In this document: piece after piece, positions 24,587 to 34,153 of the stretch
Position numbering within the stretch: position 1 is the stretch's first letter
Layout: each line of letters starts with the position of its first letter
Assembly: GCA_947445035.1 (NCBI GenBank)
Contig: CANFCK010000002.1
Span: 285,212-349,211, forward strand
Direction of reading: 5' to 3'
Origin: Deltaproteobacteria bacterium
GTDB taxonomy: Bacteria; Myxococcota_A; UBA796; SXON01
Length of the DNA stretch: 64,000 bases
The notes under the pieces: generated by a model
The model's input: the letters and a program-made list of their open reading frames with translations, nothing else
Databases searched by the model: none
Told to the model about the DNA's origin: nothing
Made by a program: the position numbers and the translations under genes

Positions 24587-25956
24587 ATCGACGCGTGCCG
24601 GTACTGGTGGTCGGCGGCTTCCTGGGCAGCGGCAAGACCACCCTCGTGCGCCACCTGCTCGCCGATGCGCAAGCGACGGGGGTCCGCATGGCGGTCATCT
24701 CCAACGAGTTCGGCGAGCTCGGCATCGACGCGGCGCTGCTCGGCACGGGCAACGTCCAGATGGTGGAGCTGGCGGGCGGATGCGTCTGTTGTACGCTCAG
24801 CAACGAGCTCCTGGAGACCTTGCAGGAGCTTCGAGAGCGGGTTGACCCTGACCGCATCGTGATCGAGACCAGCGGTCTGGCGCTGCCCTTCGACACCCAG
24901 CTGCACCTTTTTCGGCCGCCGGTTCGCGACTGGGTGGGGGACGAGGCCTGCGTGGTCGTCGTGGACGCCGAACGCGCGGACGAGTCCGACCCGCTCTTCG
25001 CCGAGCAGGTCCAAAGTGCCGACGTCGTGGTGCTCAACAAGCTCGACCTCATCGACGATGCGGCGCGTCTGACCGCCGAGGCCAGGATCAGGACGCTTGC
25101 ACCCGGGGCGCCGCTCATCGGCTGCGTGCGGTCCGCGGTGGCGCCCGAGCTCTGCTTTCCGGCCGGCCCGCGTCGCCCCCGTTGCGATCAGCACGAGCAT
25201 CACGACCACGACCACCATCACCACGACGAGTGGGAGTCCGGTGAACTACGCGTTCCCGACGGGCTCGCAGAGGCGGAGGCGTGGTCCTGGATCCACTTGC
25301 GTCGGGGGGTCCGGACCAAAGGATTCGTCCGTGTCCAGGAGGGCGTGCGCGTGGTTCAGGGCGTCGCCCAGCGCCTGGAGCTGGTCGTTGCAGGCAGCGA
25401 CGTGGCGCCCGAGCTCCTGGGCCGGGTGGTGGTGATTCAGCGGCGCCCGCAGGCCTGGATCCTGGCTGGGGGGCGCTCCAGTCGATTCGGATCGGACAAG
25501 GCCGGGTTCGTCATCGACGGCGAGACGCTCTTGGCACGGACGGCGCGCGTGTGTGGCGACGCCGGTTGGGTCGCGGACGTCGTTGCCCGCCACGAGCGAC
25601 CGGGGGGGCTGCGCACCTTGGTGGAGCCCGAAGGCCCCCGCCACCCCCTCTGGGGCGTCGCCAGCGCGCTTTCGGAAGCGGTGGCCCGCAACCAACGCGC
25701 CGCGCTCCTCGTTCCGGTGGACCTGCCCAACCTGTCGGCAGCGGCGTTACGAGCGCTCATGGCGGAGTCCGCGCCGCGCCACGCTGCAGGACAACCGCTC
25801 CTGGCGCACTTGCCCACCCACCTGGCAGAGCTGGCCGCGGCCTACGCGCGTCGGGGAGCGAGCGTGCGCGCGTTCCTGGACGAAGCGGGGTCTGTCGCGA
25901 CCGATGTGGGCGCGCTAGACAATCTCAATCAGCCGTCAACGGCAGCCGCACCGTGA
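24583..25956 (+). CDS. COG0523 (CobW-like) GTPase fused to MobA-like guanylyltransferase
   Basis: A 457-residue fusion. Residues 1-280 are a COG0523 metal-chaperone GTPase: Walker A GGFLGSGKTT (11-20), the metal-binding GCVCC (66-70), base-recognition NKLD (about 152-155), a His-rich stretch with HEHHDHDHHHHD (about 204-215) and the CobW C-terminal domain. Residues 290-457 are MobA-like: WILAGGRSSRFGSDKA (292-307) is the nucleotide-binding loop of molybdenum cofactor guanylyltransferase, followed by LVEPEGPRHPLWG and a PVDLPN strand. MobA joins GMP to molybdopterin. The fusion suggests a protein that coordinates metal supply with molybdenum-cofactor maturation; this is inference. GTG 24583 overlaps the AAA+ stop. 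The end overlaps the convergent kinase gene by 32 bases. Confidence 0.88.
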   Translation: MNRRVPVLVVGGFLGSGKTTLVRHLLADAQATGVRMAVISNEFGELGIDAALLGTGNVQMVELAGGCVCCTLSNELLETLQELRERVDPDRIVIETSGLALPFDTQLHLFRPPVRDWVGDEACVVVVDAERADESDPLFAEQVQSADVVVLNKLDLIDDAARLTAEARIRTLAPGAPLIGCVRSAVAPELCFPAGPRRPRCDQHEHHDHDHHHHDEWESGELRVPDGLAEAEAWSWIHLRRGVRTKGFVRVQEGVRVVQGVAQRLELVVAGSDVAPELLGRVVVIQRRPQAWILAGGRSSRFGSDKAGFVIDGETLLARTARVCGDAGWVADVVARHERPGGLRTLVEPEGPRHPLWGVASALSEAVARNQRAALLVPVDLPNLSAAALRALMAESAPRHAAGQPLLAHLPTHLAELAAAYARRGASVRAFLDEAGSVATDVGALDNLNQPSTAAAP

Positions 25957-28033
25957 ACACGCTCCCCCGGCCCGCCTCGGACTGAACATCGAGCTCGCCC
26001 CGGTGCGCCTGGACGATGCGTTGACTGATGGCCAGGCCCAGCCCCGTGCCGTCGTGGCGCGTGGTGAAGAAGGGAACGAAGAGTTTGTCGAGGTCTTCTG
26101 GGGTGATCCCGACGCCGGTGTCCTCCACCGACAGCTCAACCGCGGGTCGGGAGCGGGAACGGGGATCGGCAAGGCTGCCCAGTCGGGCGCGAAACGTCAG
26201 CGCGCCGCCCTGGGGCATCGCGTGGAGGCCGTTTTGCCCCAGGTTCAGCATCACTTGCCGAAGTTTGTCGACATCAACCTCGATCGTCGGCAGGTCCGGC
26301 TCCACCTCCTCGACAAAGCGCACGTGCGCGGCAGCCCCGGCCGCGGCGAGCGCCCGCACCGTCGAGGACACAAGGTCCCCGGGTTCGACGCACGAGCGGG
26401 TGACCCGAAGCTGGCGGGCATAGTCGAGAAACTGGCTGACGATCCGGTTGAGGCGGTCGGTCTCGTCGACGATGACCCGCACCATCTCGCCGTCAGAACC
26501 ACCCCGCGAAGAGTCGAGGTACTGCGCCGCGCCGCGGATCCCGGCGAGCGGGTTGCGAATCTCGTGGGCCAGCCCTGCGGCCATCGTGCCGAGGGCGCTG
26601 AGGCGGTGCTCTTCTTTGAGCTCGTCGAAGCCGTGGATGTTCTCCACCGTTCCGGCAGCCTGCACCGCGATTCGCGCCAAGCGCCCGGTCTCCTCCTCCG
26701 AAAACCCGTCGCTGTCGGGCTCGTCCGCGAGCGCGAGCCAGCCAAGCACCAGCTCCCCACTCTTGAGCGGCACGACCACATCAGCGTTCATCCCCTCCAT
26801 CACTTCGATGCGCCGCTCCAACTCCACCGTCGCGCGCGCGTCGCGACGAATTTGTCGCTCGAGCTCGACGCGGACATAGGCCGGAGCGCCGTCAAGGAAG
26901 CCATCGACAAAGGGCTGGCGCGCCACGTGAAGCAGCGCGGGATGGCTCCCGGCGCCACGCTCGGACACCAGTCGGTACAGCCGGCGCTCCTCGTCCCACA
27001 GGTACAACGCGGCGGCGGGGATTCGCCCGCTCGCGACGAAGCGGTCGAGCACGGCGGTGCACAGTCCCGGGATCGAGATCGCGCGCGGCAGCGCCATCTC
27101 CACGTCCCGGAGCGCATCGGCCAGCACCAGGCCGCGGGGGTTGAGCGCACCCCCCAACCAACGTTCCAGCTGGGTACGCAACGGGTCCCAGGCGAGGAGG
27201 AAAAGTACGCTGCCTACAAACGCCTGGAAGAACCCGTGGGTCGGGTACGGACCGAGCAGGGAGACGGCGCTGAGGCTGTCGAGCAGCACCAGGATCAGCG
27301 CTGCGATCGAGACCGCGCCTACCCGAGAGAATATCTCCGTCAGATCGAGGAGCCGGTAAAGCGAGATCATCTGGTAGAGGAAATACAGGAGCGTGGTCGT
27401 CATGAGCGCGCCCAACGGGGGGATGGCGCCCTGAACCAACCCCTCTCGCGTCAGGAACGACACCGCCTCGTTGCTGCCAGGCGTCCAGGCCCGCGCCACC
27501 GCCTCAAGCAGCGTGAAGCCGACCGCCGCCGAAGCAAGGACCAGCAAGTACCGGATCCGGGCGCGTTCGACCCGTTGGTGGCTTTCCTGATGGCGCTGCC
27601 ACAGTCGTCGCAGCGAGATGCCGACGCCCCCGAAGACCCAGAGCCCCAGGATGAGGTCCCCGCCGCCCGCCTGCCCAAAGCGCCAGGGTGCGAAGAGCTC
27701 CGCCGCGACGTAGGCCATCGCCACAAACGGCGCCAATCCGCCCAGGGTGGCCAGCCGCGGCTCGCTCGGCGCGTTGTCCCGCCCCCCGAAGAACTGCACC
27801 ACGAACCCGAGCAGGCTGAACGGCAAGAACGTAGCCGCGGCGCCGTTGATCAGCTTGCCCACCCGGAGCTCAGGCACCATCAGGTGCACCGTCCAGCCGA
27901 GCCAAACCACCGCGACGGTGAGGGCCAAAACGGCGAACCGGCGCCGCACCGGGTCTTCGCGATCGGCCAGCGGCGCCCGAATCCCCAGCGCGCCCGAGCC
28001 TACCGTCGCCAGTGCGTAGAGGAGGACGATCAT
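25925..28033 (-). CDS. Membrane sensor histidine kinase with GAF domain
   Basis: A 702-residue kinase. The N-terminal 290 residues hold about eight hydrophobic helices (a polytopic sensor of the 7TM/MASE kind). Then comes a GAF-like domain (about 330-460; ALYLWDEERRLYRLV, VPLKSGELVLGWLALAD) and a HisKA domain with AAGLAHEIRNPLAG (His near residue 489). The HATPase has the N-box LGQNGLHAM, VEDTGVGI, and FFTTRHDGTGLGLAIS. The HEIRNPL box resembles NtrB-type kinases that partner with sigma-54 regulators, but no response regulator lies next to it. The signal may be membrane-associated or a quinone. The gene starts close to, and divergent from, selA. Confidence 0.9.
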   Translation of the reverse strand: MIVLLYALATVGSGALGIRAPLADREDPVRRRFAVLALTVAVVWLGWTVHLMVPELRVGKLINGAAATFLPFSLLGFVVQFFGGRDNAPSEPRLATLGGLAPFVAMAYVAAELFAPWRFGQAGGGDLILGLWVFGGVGISLRRLWQRHQESHQRVERARIRYLLVLASAAVGFTLLEAVARAWTPGSNEAVSFLTREGLVQGAIPPLGALMTTTLLYFLYQMISLYRLLDLTEIFSRVGAVSIAALILVLLDSLSAVSLLGPYPTHGFFQAFVGSVLFLLAWDPLRTQLERWLGGALNPRGLVLADALRDVEMALPRAISIPGLCTAVLDRFVASGRIPAAALYLWDEERRLYRLVSERGAGSHPALLHVARQPFVDGFLDGAPAYVRVELERQIRRDARATVELERRIEVMEGMNADVVVPLKSGELVLGWLALADEPDSDGFSEEETGRLARIAVQAAGTVENIHGFDELKEEHRLSALGTMAAGLAHEIRNPLAGIRGAAQYLDSSRGGSDGEMVRVIVDETDRLNRIVSQFLDYARQLRVTRSCVEPGDLVSSTVRALAAAGAAAHVRFVEEVEPDLPTIEVDVDKLRQVMLNLGQNGLHAMPQGGALTFRARLGSLADPRSRSRPAVELSVEDTGVGITPEDLDKLFVPFFTTRHDGTGLGLAISQRIVQAHRGELDVQSEAGRGSVFTVRLPLTAD

Positions 28034-28060
28034 CGGGCGAAGCAGCTATAGCGTCCCGCG

Positions 28061-29377
28061 ATGAACTCCCGCCACCTGCCGGCCGTCGGGCGTCTGGTCG
28101 ACGCACTCCCTCACCTTCCGCGCGCACTCGTGGTCGCCGAGGCCAGGACGCTCCTGGATTCGGTGCGCGCTGGCGCCGAGCCGCCATCGGACTGGCCAGC
28201 CGCGGTTCGCCTGCGGGTAAACGCGCGTTTGGCACCCAGACTCCGCCCCGTGATCAACGCCACCGGCGTGGTTTTGCACACCAACTTGGGGCGCGCCCCC
28301 CTCGGCGAGCGTGCTCGCGCCCATCTCGCAGCGGTGTCCACGGGTTGGTGCAATCTCGAATTGGACCTTGAGACCGGCGCCCGCGGCGAACGGCTACACG
28401 GGGTGGAGGGTCGCCTCCGCGCCCTGACTGGGGCTCCGGCCGCGCTCGCCGTGAACAACAACGCTGCCGCCGTGCTCCTGGTGCTCACAGCCCTTGCCCG
28501 CGGCCGCGAAGTCATCGTCTCCCGGGGCGAGCTCGTCGAGATCGGCGGGAGCTTCCGCGTGCCAGAGGTCATCTCGGCGTGCGGGGCGCGCCTCGTCGAG
28601 GTCGGCGCGACCAATCGCACTCGTGTCGCCGACTATGCCCGCGCGATCGGCCCGGACACCGCCGCCATCCTCCGGGTGCACCCCAGCAACTTCCGCATCA
28701 CCGGCTTCACCGAGGCGCCCGACCGCCCCGGATTGCAGAAGCTGGCACAGAAGGCGGGGATCCCGCTTCTCGAAGACCTCGGCTCGGGCGCGCTGGTGCC
28801 GGGGCTGGGCGAGCCCACCGTGGCCGAGGCGCTCGCCGACGTGGACCTGGTCACCTTCTCCGGGGACAAGCTCCTTGGCGGCCCCCAAGCGGGCCTCATC
28901 GTCGGGCGCGCCGACCTCGTCCAGGCCGCGCGCAAGCACCCGCTGTACCGCGCCCTGCGCCTCGATCGGCTCGTGCTGGCCGCGTTAGAAGGGACGCTGG
29001 CCGACTACGAGGCGGGGGCCGAACCACCCGCCGTCGCATTGCTCACCGCGGACGTCGCCGGGCTGCGGGGTCGCGCCAAGGCGCTGGCCGAGGCGCTCGT
29101 TGCCGACGGGTGGAGGGCGGCGGCCGCAGCGGTCGACGGGCAAGCCGGTGGCGGCGCCCTGCCTGGGAAGGCGCTACCAAGCTGGGGGGTGCTTTTGACG
29201 GTCTCGGGCATCGACTCGCTCCTGGGGCGGCTGCGCCTGGGAACCCCAGCGGTGATGGCGCGCGCCGCCGATGGCCACGTCGTCTTGGACGTCCGGACCG
29301 TGCTGCCGGAAGAGGAGCCGGCCTTGGTCGCGGCGCTCGGAGCGGCACGGGCGGCCTTTCCCCCCGCGGCGAGTTAG
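28061..29377 (+). CDS. selA: L-seryl-tRNA(Sec) selenium transferase
   Basis: A 438-residue PLP enzyme that converts Ser-tRNA(Sec) to Sec-tRNA(Sec) with selenophosphate. Motifs are VINATGVVLHTNLGRAPL, VNNNAAAVLLVL, SRGELVEIGGSFRVP, VHPSNFRITGF and FSGDKLLGGPQAG, which holds the PLP Lys (near residue 270). The length is close to that of bacterial SelA (about 460). Its presence implies that the organism decodes UGA as selenocysteine. SelB, SelD and the Sec tRNA are not in the window. The neighbouring COG0523-MobA fusion is compatible with selenium-molybdenum enzymes such as formate dehydrogenase. Confidence 0.95.
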   Translation: MNSRHLPAVGRLVDALPHLPRALVVAEARTLLDSVRAGAEPPSDWPAAVRLRVNARLAPRLRPVINATGVVLHTNLGRAPLGERARAHLAAVSTGWCNLELDLETGARGERLHGVEGRLRALTGAPAALAVNNNAAAVLLVLTALARGREVIVSRGELVEIGGSFRVPEVISACGARLVEVGATNRTRVADYARAIGPDTAAILRVHPSNFRITGFTEAPDRPGLQKLAQKAGIPLLEDLGSGALVPGLGEPTVAEALADVDLVTFSGDKLLGGPQAGLIVGRADLVQAARKHPLYRALRLDRLVLAALEGTLADYEAGAEPPAVALLTADVAGLRGRAKALAEALVADGWRAAAAAVDGQAGGGALPGKALPSWGVLLTVSGIDSLLGRLRLGTPAVMARAADGHVVLDVRTVLPEEEPALVAALGAARAAFPPAAS

Positions 29378-29388
29378 CCGCCCCGGTA

Positions 29389-30195
29389 ATGTCGACGGGT
29401 TTTTACGAGTTGTTGGGCGTGGCCGCGGAGGCTGACGTCGCCGGCGTGCGCGCCGCCTACCAGGAGCAGGTGGCGCAGACGATGCGGCGCCTGCGCGCCG
29501 CCGAAGCCCGCCAGCAGGACACCGCGACGCTCGAAGCGCGCCGCGCCTCGCTCGCGGAAGCGATGGCCATCCTCAGCGACCCCATCCGCCGCCGCCGGTA
29601 CGATCGTTTCCGTGAGTTGGCGCTTTCCGGCTTCCCGGCGGACATGGAAGAGCTGTGGCGTGCCGCGGCCCCCTCGCTGGTCGACCCGGCCGCTGCGGCA
29701 GGCCTCGACGCGGTGCGCACCCTCACCACGCTGAAGGTAGGCGACGCCTACGGCAGCGGCGAGGCCCAGGCTGCTGAGCCTGAGGCGGAGCCCACGGTCC
29801 CCGTCGCCCAGACGGTCCGCGGCAGCCGGCCCCCGGCCGCTGCTGAGCCGCTGGCACCCGCCGTCCGCAAGGCCGTGCCCACCCCGATCGACCGCACCGT
29901 TCCGGCGGCCGAGGTGCAGCGGCTCTTTGACCTCTATGGGCCCACGGGCGCCTGGCTCCGCGCCGCACGAGAGGCCCGCAAGCTCGATCTCGATGGGCTT
30001 TCCGAGGCGACGAAGGTCGCCCGGCGCTTCCTCGAAGCCATGGAGACCGAGACGTGGGGTGCCCTGCCCGCCGCCACGTTCGTGCGTGGCTACGTCCGCG
30101 TCGTGCTCCGGACCCTGGAACTCGCCACCAACGCGGAAGACGCTGAAGAGGCCGTCCAGGCCTACATGGCGCGGTTCCACCGCGCCCGGGGCTGA
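29389..30195 (+). CDS. Degenerate J-domain and RodZ-like HTH protein
   Basis: A 268-residue protein from ATG 29389. Residues 1-75 look like a J domain (FYELLGVAAEADVAGVRAAY, then AMAILSDPIRRRRYDRF), but the HPD tripeptide needed to stimulate DnaK is absent. A Pro/Ala-rich linker follows (about 125-180). The C-terminal 80 residues (LRAAREARKLDLDGLSEATK, FLEAMETETWGALP, FVRGYVRVVLRTLEL) match the Xre-type HTH of RodZ and related proteins; the membrane helix of RodZ is missing. A cytoplasmic scaffold or DNA-binding role is possible. It lies between selA (11 bases before) and the rluD-type gene (2 bases after). Confidence 0.78.
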   Translation: MSTGFYELLGVAAEADVAGVRAAYQEQVAQTMRRLRAAEARQQDTATLEARRASLAEAMAILSDPIRRRRYDRFRELALSGFPADMEELWRAAAPSLVDPAAAAGLDAVRTLTTLKVGDAYGSGEAQAAEPEAEPTVPVAQTVRGSRPPAAAEPLAPAVRKAVPTPIDRTVPAAEVQRLFDLYGPTGAWLRAAREARKLDLDGLSEATKVARRFLEAMETETWGALPAATFVRGYVRVVLRTLELATNAEDAEEAVQAYMARFHRARG

Positions 30196-30197
30196 AC

Positions 30198-31151
30198 GTG
30201 GCTGAACTGCGCACCTGGGTAGCCGGACTCGAGGCTGACCGCCTGGACCGCTCGCTGGTCCTGGCCTGGCCCGACATGTCGCGGGCTCGCGTGCAGGCGC
30301 TGCTGGCAGCGGGGAGCATCCGGGTCGACGGCGAGCTGGCGCGGCCCAACGATCGCCCCCGCCCCGGCGCCAGCGTCACCGCGGAGCTTCCGGACGCCAC
30401 GCCCGCCGAGCCGGTGCCACAGAACATCCCCCTGGAGATCCTTCACCAGGACGACGACCTGCTGGTGCTGGTGAAGCCCGCCGGGATGGTCGTCCACCCC
30501 GCGCCGGGCCATTGGGACGGCACGCTCGTCAATGCGCTGTTGTTTCACGCCACCGGCCTTTCCGGCATCGGCGGCGTCGCCCGCCCGGGCATCGTGCACC
30601 GCCTCGACGCGGGCACCAGCGGGGTCATGGTCGTCGCCAAACACGACACCATTCACCGCGCCCTTACCGAGCAGTTCACCGTCCACAGCGTGCAACGACA
30701 CTACTTCGCGGTGGTTCACCGCGTGCCGAACGTCGACCGCGGCACGATCCGCAGCCAGCTCAGCCGCGACCCCGACAGCCGTTTGCGCATCACCAGCGTG
30801 GAAAAGGGCGGGCGGCGTGCGGTGACCCACTGGGAGGTCAAGGCGCGGGGCGACCGCGTGGCGCTTTTGGAGTGCCGGTTGGAGACGGGACGCACCCACC
30901 AGGTTCGCGTACACCTGACCGAGGCGGGCCACCCGATCCTCGGCGACCGGGTTTACAATCGCCGTGACTGTGTCCCGACCGCGCCGCTGCGCACCCGCGT
31001 GGAAGCGCTCAGCCACCCGCTTCTGCACGCGTGGCTGCTCGCCTTCGACCACCCCGGAACCGGCAAGCGCGTGCGCTTCGTCGCGCCGCCCCCCGCTGAC
31101 TTCATCGAGACGTGTGAGGCGGCGGGGCTCCCGATTCCTACGATCGGGTGA
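30198..31151 (+). CDS. rluD: RluA/RluD family 23S rRNA pseudouridine synthase
   Basis: A 317-residue protein from GTG 30198. The N-terminal S4 domain (DRLDRSLVLAWPDMSRARVQ, VDGELARPNDRP) is followed by the catalytic domain: KPAGMVVHPAPGHWDGTLVN, HRLDAGTSGVMVVAK with the catalytic Asp (about residue 136), LETGRTHQVRVHLTEAGHPILGD split over the usual motif III, and a final SHPLLHAWLLAFDHP. It isomerises uridines of 23S rRNA (helix 69 for RluD). The exact subgroup is a best guess. The gene is two bases after the preceding stop and is the last rightward gene before a leftward lipoprotein cluster. Confidence 0.9.
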   Translation: MAELRTWVAGLEADRLDRSLVLAWPDMSRARVQALLAAGSIRVDGELARPNDRPRPGASVTAELPDATPAEPVPQNIPLEILHQDDDLLVLVKPAGMVVHPAPGHWDGTLVNALLFHATGLSGIGGVARPGIVHRLDAGTSGVMVVAKHDTIHRALTEQFTVHSVQRHYFAVVHRVPNVDRGTIRSQLSRDPDSRLRITSVEKGGRRAVTHWEVKARGDRVALLECRLETGRTHQVRVHLTEAGHPILGDRVYNRRDCVPTAPLRTRVEALSHPLLHAWLLAFDHPGTGKRVRFVAPPPADFIETCEAAGLPIPTIG

Positions 31152-31164
31152 GGCGCCGGCTCCG

Positions 31165-31989
<825 letters not shown>

Positions 31990-32071
31990 GAGAACCTCTC
32001 AGGGTGGTGCAGGCGCGAAGAATCGCCCGACCCGAGGCCTGACGCAAGGGGGAATCACGAAATTGGCGTGA

Positions 32072-32618
32072 TCAAGGCGCGTCGGGGTCGATCGGGCACT
32101 CAGCGCTCGCGTCGGGCGGGGGACCGTCGAGGCAGCCTTCGCAGTCTGTTCCGTCGATGGCGACGACGCTCATGTCGACGAGCGGCGCCGTGATCGAGTC
32201 GGCGACGAGCGGCAGGCAGAAGTCCTCGCCATCCGAACAGCATTCGCACACGACACCCAGGGCGCTCGCCGTCCGGCAAATGAAGCCCTCCTCACCATCG
32301 CCGAATTCGGTCGTGCTCGGGTCCAATGGCGCGCTGAGCCGCCAGTACGGCGTGAGCCGGTCCCGGCTGAACTCCTGGCTACCAGGGATATCGGTCTCGA
32401 TGACGGCGCTGGCGTCGGGCTTGGTGAACCTGAACTCCACGTCGCCGCGGTAGTACGCGCTCACGAAGCCCGGCAGCGGCCACGTTGTCACCGAGACGCC
32501 GCACGCGCCAGTGTCGGTGCGCCGCCGGTGTCGCCGTCGCCCTCACCGCTGGGCGTAATGGGACGTCACCGCTGACCGACGTCGGCAAGCATGACACCAT
32601 GAGCATCGCAAAAAGCAT
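32072..32618 (-). pseudogene. Decayed lipoprotein paralogue of the 32734-33744 gene
   Basis: A lipoprotein signal (MLFAMLMVSC, ATG 32618) begins in one frame. The following acidic linker (SGEGDGDTGG) lies in a second frame, and the homologous body (TDTGACGVSVTTWPL...SAYYRGDVEF...DIPGSQEF) in a third, so at least two frameshifts are needed. Inside the body, LDPSTT is joined directly to EFGDGEEGF; compared with the intact paralogue about 175 residues have been lost in frame. The cysteine-rich tail (ECCSDGEDFCLPL, CEGCLDGPP) is kept. A downstream fragment of 139 residues remains open but lacks a signal peptide. Confidence 0.8.
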
Positions 32619-32733
32619 GACCGCCGCCTGCGGTCCGGGGATATCGCATACTGCACCGCCCCGGAACGCCTGCGGCCATCCCGGAGGGCGGGCAATACTC
32701 AACGTCTACGCAGTCAGTTCGGTGGCCGAGCGA

Positions 32734-33744
32734 CTACGGCGCGTCGGGATCCTCGATGCACTCGGCCGTGGCGTCGGCCGGGGGTCCTTCGACGCAACCC
32801 TCGCAGTTGTTCCCGTCGATGACCACGAGTTCGAGGTCGGCGACGAGCTGGGCGTCGATCGAGTCGGCGACGAGCGACAGACAGAAGGGCTCGCCGTCGC
32901 CGCAAGGCGCGCAAACCACACCGAGCGCGGCCGCGGTGTTGCAGATGAAGCCGACCTCGTCGCCGAACTCGAAGTCCAGCGGGCGGGTGTCGATGGTACC
33001 TGCGAGCACGCCGCCACCGAAGTAGGAGAGGTCCGCGGCGAAGTCACCTGAGATGTTCAGGTTTTCGATGTAGACCGTGGTGCCGGCGACGGTGATGGGC
33101 GTCGCGCCTTCGCCGCTGATCTCGAAGTGAGGGCTACCGGAGAAGTCGGCGACCGGGAAGTCGATCGTGGGGTCGCAATATTCCTGCGTCGGGGTCGCCG
33201 CGCCGTCCCGACCGAGCCCGCCGACCACAGTGATGGTCTTGGCGGTAGCGTCCACATCGGTGATGCCCGTGTAGATCGCAACGCCATCAAGCTCAGAGGA
33301 CAGCAGCGCGCCGATGCCAGGGGGCTCGGTGATGCGGGCGTCCGCGAGGTTCAGCAGGTACGTGCGACCCTGCAGGGTGGTGGCATCGGGGATCGCCGTG
33401 CCGAGCGCCGAGGTGGTGAAGCTGAGCTCGACCGTGCCGGTGCAGTAGGTGAGGCTGGCCGTGTAGGTGGTGCTGGGCGCCAGAGGAGCGCTGAGCCGCC
33501 AGTACACGGTCAGACCGTCGGCGCTGACCTCCTGGGAACCAGGAATGTCGGTGCTGATTTCCGCCGTCGAGTCGGGCTTGGTGAGCTTGAACTCAATGTC
33601 GCTACGGTAATACGCGCTGACCGCGCCCTGCAGCGGGAAGGTGGTGACGCTGACGCCACACGCTTCGTCGGCGCTGTCGGCCGTGTCTTTGCCGCCGTCG
33701 CAGCCGGTGATGAGAAGCGCAAGGGCGATGAGGGTACGGTGCAT
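32734..33744 (-). CDS. Lipoprotein with Ig-like domain and cysteine-rich tail, family A
   Basis: About 336 residues from ATG 33744, with GGAG eight bases upstream. The lipobox is LLITGC, then a short acidic linker. Residues about 30-120 resemble a bacterial Ig-like (Big_5/SbsA) domain: SAYYRSDIEFKLTKPDS, VYWRLSAPLAPSTTYT. The middle is beta-rich, and the tail has paired cysteines (CAPCGDGEPFC, CEGCVEGPP). It is the intact full-length member of a three-copy local family. Function unknown; a surface-exposed structural or binding protein fits. The cysteine spacing suggests disulfides, and a periplasmic oxidative-folding operon lies 1.2 kb away. Confidence 0.82.
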   Translation of the reverse strand: MHRTLIALALLITGCDGGKDTADSADEACGVSVTTFPLQGAVSAYYRSDIEFKLTKPDSTAEISTDIPGSQEVSADGLTVYWRLSAPLAPSTTYTASLTYCTGTVELSFTTSALGTAIPDATTLQGRTYLLNLADARITEPPGIGALLSSELDGVAIYTGITDVDATAKTITVVGGLGRDGAATPTQEYCDPTIDFPVADFSGSPHFEISGEGATPITVAGTTVYIENLNISGDFAADLSYFGGGVLAGTIDTRPLDFEFGDEVGFICNTAAALGVVCAPCGDGEPFCLSLVADSIDAQLVADLELVVIDGNNCEGCVEGPPADATAECIEDPDAP

Positions 33745-33829
33745 GGTCGTCTCCAGAAGCGTAGGGGGGCGCACACTACCTCACCCGCCGGTCTCAGTCA
33801 ACGCCGACGACGCCAGCCCGGCGGCCGCC

Positions 33830-34066
33830 TCAGCGAGCCAGCGCCGCCCTCAGCTCGTCCTGGAGGGCGTCGAGGAGCCGGGCCTCCTCAGAGTCCAGGT
33901 TCCCCTTGGTCTTGAGCTCCAACAGGTCCAGAACCGCGAGCGTGTCGCGTGCCATGCGCGGGTCGGTGGGAACATCGACCCCTTCGGCGTGGCCGAGGTG
34001 GGCGAGCGCGGTGCTAGCCAAGGAAACCAGGAAGGTCGAGAAGTTGATGGGCGCGTCGGCAGACAT
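33830..34066 (-). CDS. DUF1844 family protein
   Basis: A 78-residue protein that fits DUF1844 over its whole length: INFSTFLVSLASTALAHLG at the start, then ARDTLAVLDLLELKTKGNL and EEARLLDALQDELRAALA. These small proteins are common in Deltaproteobacteria/Myxococcota and some other phyla and have no established function. There is one amphipathic or weakly hydrophobic helix (about residues 9-24). It stands alone between lipoprotein genes and the BamD-like gene, with divergent transcription from the latter. Confidence 0.85.
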   Translation of the reverse strand: MSADAPINFSTFLVSLASTALAHLGHAEGVDVPTDPRMARDTLAVLDLLELKTKGNLDSEEARLLDALQDELRAALAR

Positions 34067-34153
34067 GGGCGGATGTATAACGCGGCCCGGTCACCGCTCT
34101 CCCCCACCCGCCGGCCCCCCATGCCGTCGCACAAAGTGTTAGCCCCGGGGTCT

